Source of the DNA: Syntrophaceae bacterium UBA6252
GTDB lineage: Bacteria; Desulfobacterota; Syntrophia; Syntrophales; UBA6807
Reading direction: 5' to 3'
DNA length: 26,088 nucleotides
Assembly (NCBI GenBank): GCA_002441265.1
Contig: DJVQ01000010.1
Location: 25,825 to 51,912, forward strand
The position numbers and the translations under genes were made by a program. The notes under the pieces were generated by a model. That model saw only the letters and a list, made by a program, of their open reading frames with translations, was not told the origin of the DNA and ran no database searches. How positions within the stretch are numbered: position 1 is the stretch's first letter; each line of letters opens with the position of its first letter. Positions 21,591-26,088 of this stretch are shown piece after piece.

Positions 21591-22519
21591 GAAAGAAAGT
21601 CGCCGTCATCGGCGCGGGATTCGTGGGGACCATGGTGGCCCAGCGGATCGCGGAAAGGAATCTGGCCGACGTCGTCCTGGCCGACATCGTGGAAGGGCTT
21701 CCCCAGGGGAAGGCCCTGGACATCCGCCAGGCGGGGACCCTCGAGGGGATGGACGTCTCCGTGACCGGCACCAACGATTTTTCCCTGGTGAAAGGGTCCG
21801 ACGTGGTCGTCTTCACGGCGGGATTTCCCAGGACGCCCGGCATGACCCGGGAGGAACTGGCCCTGAAAAACGGCGGGATCGTCCGTTCCGTGGTGCGGGA
21901 TGTGGCGCGATACGCCCCCGGGACGATGATCCTCATGGTGACGAACCCGCTCGACGTGATGACCCACCTGGCATGGAAGGTCTCCGGATTCCCGCCCTCC
22001 AGGGTGTTCGGCATGGGCGGGGTGCTCGACTCGGCCCGGTACCGGCTTTTCCTGTCCGAGGCCGTGGGGATCTCCGCCCGGGACATCGAGGCCCTCGTCC
22101 TGGGAAGCCACGGGGACACCATGGTTCCCGTGGATGGCTACACGACGGTCAAGGGAGTTCCCATCCTCAACTTTATCGGACGGGAGAAGCTCGACGCCGT
22201 CATCGAGAGGACCCGGAACGGCGGCGCGGAAATCGTCAGGCTCCTCCGGACGGGGAGCGCCTGGCATGCCCCCTCCGCCTCCGTGGTCGCCATGGTGGAG
22301 GCGGTCCTCCGGGACAGCGGGCGGATGTTTCCCGTGTCCGCCTATGTCGAGGGCCAGTACGGGATCCGGGGGATTCACATCGGCGTCCCGGTGAAGCTCG
22401 GCGCGGGGGGCGTGGAGACCGTCTACGAGATTCCCCTGGCGGAAGGGGAGCTGGCGGCGCTGCGCCGTTCGGCGGACGTGGTGCAAAAGACCTTCGAGGG
22501 GATCTGGAACGAGGGATGA
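21587..22519 (+). CDS. mdh: Malate dehydrogenase, LDH-like type
   Basis: NAD-dependent enzyme of 310 residues interconverting malate and oxaloacetate; TCA cycle, cytosolic. The Rossmann motif is IGAGFVGT (residues 8-15). The substrate loop is AGFPRTPGMTREEL, in which R82 marks malate over lactate specificity and R88 binds substrate. VTNPLDVMT, R151 and the catalytic H175 in LGSHGDTMVP follow. The length and tetrameric LDH-like pattern match the MDH of many anaerobic bacteria. The start overlaps the previous stop, and the radical SAM gene follows 22 bases later. Confidence 0.95.
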   Translation: MRKKVAVIGAGFVGTMVAQRIAERNLADVVLADIVEGLPQGKALDIRQAGTLEGMDVSVTGTNDFSLVKGSDVVVFTAGFPRTPGMTREELALKNGGIVRSVVRDVARYAPGTMILMVTNPLDVMTHLAWKVSGFPPSRVFGMGGVLDSARYRLFLSEAVGISARDIEALVLGSHGDTMVPVDGYTTVKGVPILNFIGREKLDAVIERTRNGGAEIVRLLRTGSAWHAPSASVVAMVEAVLRDSGRMFPVSAYVEGQYGIRGIHIGVPVKLGAGGVETVYEIPLAEGELAALRRSADVVQKTFEGIWNEG

Positions 22520-22541
22520 GGGAAGGCGCGGGAAAGGCGGA

Positions 22542-25040
22542 ATGATCGAAAAGGATTTCAGGGAAGAGATCCTTCCCCTCGTGGAAAAGCCCGGACGCTA
22601 CGTGGGCGGTGAGGTGCACGCCTCCCGGAGAGGTCCCTCCCGGGACACCCTGAACGTCGTCCTCGCCTTTCCCGACACCTACGAGGTGGGGATGTCCCAC
22701 CTGGGGCTCCAGATCCTCTACGGGCTCCTTCGGGAAGATCCCGCCGTGGCGCCGGAGCGGGCGTTCGCGCCCTGGCCGGACATGGAGCGGGAACTGCGCA
22801 AACGGGACCTCCCCCTCACGTCCCTGGAGTCGGGGACGCCGCTCGCCCGGTTCGACCTCGTCGGCTTCTCGCTCCAGTACGAGCTTTCCTACACCAACGT
22901 CCTCAACATGCTCGACCTGGGGGGCATCCCGCTCTTCTCGAAGGACCGGGGGGAGGATGACCCCGTCGTCCTTGCCGGGGGACCGGCGGTCTTCAATCCC
23001 CTGCCCATGACCCCCTTCGTGGATGCCTTCGCCGTGGGGGAGGGGGAGGAGGTCCTCCTCGAAATCGCCGCCCTCCTCGGGAAGGCGAAGAAGGGAGGGT
23101 GGGGAAGGGAGGAAAGGCTCCGTCTTCTCGGCGACATCGAGGGCGTGTATGTTCCCCGGTTCCACGGGAGGGAAAAGAGGATCAAAAGACGGGTCCTCGC
23201 GGACCCGGGCGCGTGGACGGGCCCCCGCCGTCCCGTCGTTCCGCTGATCCAGGCGGTTCATGACCGGGTCACCCTCGAAATCGCCCGGGGATGCACCCGG
23301 GGATGCCGGTTCTGCCAGGCCGGAATGGTCTGGAGGCCCGTCCGGGAGCGGCCCGCGGCGACGCTCCTGGAAATGGCCGAATCCATGATCGGGGCCGTCG
23401 GCGGGGACGAGATTTCCCTGCTTTCCCTCAGCTCGGGGGACTACTCCTGCATCGGAGGCCTCATGAAGGCCCTCATGGCGCGGTATTCCCGGAGGAAAGT
23501 CGCCCTCGCCCTTCCGTCGATGCGGGTGGAGACCCTGACGGACGAACTCATCGGGGAGATCCGGAAGGTCCGGAAGACGAGCTTCACCCTGGCCCCGGAG
23601 GCGGGCACCCAGAGGCTTCGCGATGTGATCAACAAGGGCAACCGGGAGGAGGATCTCCTGAGGACGGCGAAAGCCGTGTTCGACGCCGGCTGGCGGTCTC
23701 TGAAGCTCTATTTCATGATCGGCCTTCCCACGGAAACGGAGAAGGACCTGGAGGGGATCGTCGATCTGGCCCTCAGGGTCGCCCGGGAGGGCGGATTCCG
23801 GAAGCAGGTCACGGTCAGCCTTTCCACGTTCGTTCCCAAGCCCCACACGCCCTTCCAGTGGTGCGCCCAGCTTTCCCCCGCGGAAATCCGGGAGCGGCAG
23901 GAATTCTTCCGGGATCGTCTCCGCCGCCGGAGCCTCAACCTCAAGTGGCACGACGGCCGGATGAGCCTCCTCGAGGGGGTGTTTTCCCGGGGGGACGAGT
24001 CCATGGCGTCCCTCGTCCACGAAGCCTTCCGGGCGGGATGCCGCATGGACGGCTGGGGCGACGTGTTCTCCCGCGAGGCGTGGGAAAGGGCCATAGAGCG
24101 GGCGGGAATCGTCCCGGAACGGCTTCTGGGGGAAATCGACGGGAGCGTCCCCCTTCCCTGGGAATTCATCGACGCCGGGGTGGATCGCCCCTTCCTGCGG
24201 AGGGAATACGAAAAGGCCCTCCGGGGAGAGGGAACGGAGGACTGCCGGAGCGGTCCCTGCACCGGGTGCGGGGCCTGCTCGACAGACCTGAAACCCCTCC
24301 TCACGGAGACGGCGCCGGTCCTTCCCGGAACGGCGGAGCCCCCGGAGGGGGAGGACGGGGGAACGAACCCGAAACGCTACCGGCTGCGGTTCGGAAAGCG
24401 GGGAGGCGGCCGGTTTCTTTCCCATCTCGAGATGGTGACGGCCCTGGTCAGGGCGCTGAAGCGGTCCGGCTGCTCCTTCCGGTTTTCCGAGGGCTTCCAT
24501 CCCCAGCCGAAGCTCTCCCTGACGCCCGCGACCCCCGTCGGGATGGAGAGCCACTGCGAATTCGCCGATCTCTTCCTCAGAGAACCCATTCCGGAAGGGG
24601 AGGGCTTTCTCCGGGCCGTCGGCGAGGCCCTTCCGGAGGGCCTTTTCGTGATCTCCGTCGAGGAGATTCCCTCCTTCGCGCGCCCCCTCTCCTCGTGGAT
24701 CGCCGGCTACGTCTACGCCGTTTCCCTCCCCCCGTCCTGCGGGATCCCGCCGGAGGCGGCCGGGGAAAGAATCCGAGATTTTCTCGCCCGGGAGACCGTG
24801 ATGCTCCGGAAGGAACGGAAGGGGAAGGTGCGGGAACAGGACCTTCGGAGCCCCGTTCACCGTCTTTCCCTGAACGGAACGGGGGAGAATGTGGAAATGG
24901 AAATCCGTTTCCGGGAGGGCGGTTCCATGAACCCCCTCGACATCGTCACCGCCGTGTTCGGTCTCGAAGGGAAGACCGCCGGGGCGGTAAGCATCGTCAA
25001 GAAAGAGCCCGTCGTGCTCCGGGAGGAAAAGACGCCATGA
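22542..25040 (+). CDS. TIGR03960-type radical SAM protein fused to a DUF2344 domain
   Basis: An 832-residue protein. Residues about 1-200 resemble a B12-binding-like Rossmann region (VLAFPDTYEVGMSHLGLQIL, FDLVGFSLQYELSYTNVLNM, VVLAGGPAVFNPLPM). The radical SAM core follows, with the cluster-binding CTRGCRFC (C251, C255, C258), then SLLSLSSGDYSC and FTLAPEAGTQRLRDVIN. A small Cys cluster, CRSGPCTGCGACS, lies near 567-579. The last 220 residues are a DUF2344 domain (RLRFGKRGGGRFLSHLEMVT, FRFSEGFHPQPKLSLTPATP). The substrate is unknown; such genes very often precede an RNase E/G gene and the L21-L27 operon, as here for the former. The stop overlaps the next start (ATGA at 25037-25040). Confidence 0.93.
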   Translation: MIEKDFREEILPLVEKPGRYVGGEVHASRRGPSRDTLNVVLAFPDTYEVGMSHLGLQILYGLLREDPAVAPERAFAPWPDMERELRKRDLPLTSLESGTPLARFDLVGFSLQYELSYTNVLNMLDLGGIPLFSKDRGEDDPVVLAGGPAVFNPLPMTPFVDAFAVGEGEEVLLEIAALLGKAKKGGWGREERLRLLGDIEGVYVPRFHGREKRIKRRVLADPGAWTGPRRPVVPLIQAVHDRVTLEIARGCTRGCRFCQAGMVWRPVRERPAATLLEMAESMIGAVGGDEISLLSLSSGDYSCIGGLMKALMARYSRRKVALALPSMRVETLTDELIGEIRKVRKTSFTLAPEAGTQRLRDVINKGNREEDLLRTAKAVFDAGWRSLKLYFMIGLPTETEKDLEGIVDLALRVAREGGFRKQVTVSLSTFVPKPHTPFQWCAQLSPAEIRERQEFFRDRLRRRSLNLKWHDGRMSLLEGVFSRGDESMASLVHEAFRAGCRMDGWGDVFSREAWERAIERAGIVPERLLGEIDGSVPLPWEFIDAGVDRPFLRREYEKALRGEGTEDCRSGPCTGCGACSTDLKPLLTETAPVLPGTAEPPEGEDGGTNPKRYRLRFGKRGGGRFLSHLEMVTALVRALKRSGCSFRFSEGFHPQPKLSLTPATPVGMESHCEFADLFLREPIPEGEGFLRAVGEALPEGLFVISVEEIPSFARPLSSWIAGYVYAVSLPPSCGIPPEAAGERIRDFLARETVMLRKERKGKVREQDLRSPVHRLSLNGTGENVEMEIRFREGGSMNPLDIVTAVFGLEGKTAGAVSIVKKEPVVLREEKTP

Positions 25041-26088
25041 CGAAAGAAATGATCATCAACTGCTCCGACCACGAGACCCGGATCGCCATCCTCGACAATC
25101 ACGTGATCTCCAATCTTTACATCGAGCGGGGGGACGAGAACACCGTCGCCGGGAACATCTACATGGGAAAGGTCATCCGGGTCCTTCCGGGGATGCAGGC
25201 GGCCTTCGTGGACGTCGGGCTCGAACGGGCGGCCTTCCTCCACGCCTCGGACACGTACCACGACATTTCCGAACTCGATTTCCTCGTGACCGAGGAAGGG
25301 GAGTCCGCCGACCGGGAGGACGGGGATTACGAGCGGAAATGGTACGACCGGATTCCCGAGTGCCAGATCGAGGACCTGCTCAAGGAGGGACAGGAGATTC
25401 TCGTTCAGATCGCCAAGGAGCCCATCGGGACGAAAGGGGCCCGGGTGACGACCCACATTTCCCTCCCCGGGCGGAAACTCGTGCTCATGCCCACGGTGAA
25501 GCACATCGGGATCTCCCGGCAGATCCGGGACGAGGGGGAGCGGAAAAGGCTGAAGGACCTCCTGGAGGAGATCCAGCCCGAGGAAGGATACGGCCTCATC
25601 GCCAGGACGGTGAGCGAGGGAAAGAGCGAACAGGAACTGAAGGCCGACGTGGAGTACCTGGTCCGCCTGTGGGAAACGATCCGGAAAAAGAAAGGGCGGG
25701 TCGGCATCCCCGGGCTGGTTCACAAGGACCTGGGGATCGTTCTTAGGGCGATCCGGGATTTCTACACCGAGGAGATGGAGCGGATCGTCATCGATTCCCG
25801 GGAAGGGTACCAGATGATCCAGGAGTTCATGGAAACCTTCCTCCCGGGGGTCCCGTACCGGCTCGAGTACTACGAGGAGGCCCTGCCCCTGTTCGAGGCC
25901 TTCGGCATGGAACTGGACATCAAGCGCGTCCTGAACCGGAAGGTGTGGCTCAAGTCGGGCGGGTACATCACCATCGAGGAAACGGAGGCGCTTTGCGCCA
26001 TCGACGTGAATACCGGGAAATACGTGGGAAAGCGGAACCTCGAGGAAACGATCCTGAGCACCAACCTGGAGGCGGTGAAGGAAATCGC
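25037..26088 (+). CDS. rng: Ribonuclease E/G family protein, cut by the window edge
   Basis: The first 350 residues of an RNase G-type endoribonuclease that processes rRNA precursors and degrades mRNA. It starts MTKEMIINCSDHETRIAILD. The S1-like RNA-binding part is TVAGNIYMGKVIRVLPGMQA followed by AFVDVGLERAAFLH. Then come EPIGTKGARVTTHISLPGRK, the 5'-sensor region VLMPTVKHIGISRQI, GYGLIARTVSEGKSEQELKA, and the first catalytic aspartate motif ETEALCAIDVNTGKYVG near the edge. The second catalytic aspartate and the zinc-link lie outside the window. There is no long membrane or scaffold extension at the N-terminus. Translation is coupled to the radical SAM gene. Confidence 0.94.
   Translation, partial: MTKEMIINCSDHETRIAILDNHVISNLYIERGDENTVAGNIYMGKVIRVLPGMQAAFVDVGLERAAFLHASDTYHDISELDFLVTEEGESADREDGDYERKWYDRIPECQIEDLLKEGQEILVQIAKEPIGTKGARVTTHISLPGRKLVLMPTVKHIGISRQIRDEGERKRLKDLLEEIQPEEGYGLIARTVSEGKSEQELKADVEYLVRLWETIRKKKGRVGIPGLVHKDLGIVLRAIRDFYTEEMERIVIDSREGYQMIQEFMETFLPGVPYRLEYYEEALPLFEAFGMELDIKRVLNRKVWLKSGGYITIEETEALCAIDVNTGKYVGKRNLEETILSTNLEAVKEI

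Noticed and set aside
22236..24860. 874-residue minus-strand open frame across the radical SAM gene
   Set aside because: It is a composition-driven shadow of the real gene and has no recognisable domain.

Overview
The window is about 26 kb of GC-rich bacterial chromosome made almost entirely of closely packed housekeeping genes. I see no insertion sequence, phage, CRISPR array, tRNA or rRNA. The gene content suggests an anaerobic Desulfobacterota (former Deltaproteobacteria) lineage, perhaps Syntrophia-like. The supporting traits are a two-gene SufC/SufB module, an unusual archaeal-looking PurD, an LDH-type malate dehydrogenase, and a TIGR03960-type radical SAM protein fused to DUF2344 followed by an RNase E/G gene. 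The taxonomic call is inference from memory of these families.

Layout. (1) 1-2510: a LysR-type regulator overlapping thrC, with a palindrome upstream. (2) 2529-5979: an ECF sigma factor, a membrane anti-sigma factor with an extracytoplasmic CBM48/AMPK-like domain, a lipoprotein carrying a diverged copy of that domain, and a secreted protein with a Gly/Ser/Asp repeat tail. A terminator follows, then a separately transcribed secreted protein with a Gly/Tyr-rich tail. (3) 6144-9394: a small acidic ORF, then on the minus strand a SEC-C protein and prfC (RF3). (4) 9395-9978: a 584-base non-coding stretch with the prfC promoter and a perfect leader palindrome, a 6S-like RNA fold, and the purD promoter. 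(5) 9979-14145: purD, purH, purE, tsaC. (6) Minus strand: a zinc-ribbon/DUF3426 membrane protein, hpt and a YkgJ-like Cys-cluster protein; then a CYTH protein (+) whose 3' end overlaps an alpha/beta hydrolase (-). (7) 17770-20078: a structured intergenic stretch and the sufC-sufB pair; then purU (-). (8) 21123 to the right edge: an unrecognised protein, mdh, the radical SAM protein and rng (cut by the window edge), all tightly coupled.

The best candidate for something new is region 2. Two sites share the same bipartite sequence, CTGTAACC-N15-CGTT[A/C]TAC. One lies just upstream of the sigma gene and the other just upstream of the 5386-5979 gene. This is the architecture expected of a promoter read by the ECF sigma factor itself. 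It predicts an autoregulated envelope regulon: a glycan-binding-like domain outside the membrane would gate the sigma factor, and the output would be a lipoprotein and two low-complexity secreted proteins. The second candidate is the 6S-like fold upstream of purD.

Purine metabolism recurs: purD, purH, purE, hpt and purU lie within about 11 kb. All coordinates, motifs, promoters and inverted repeats were read by eye. No homology search, folding program or gene finder was run.
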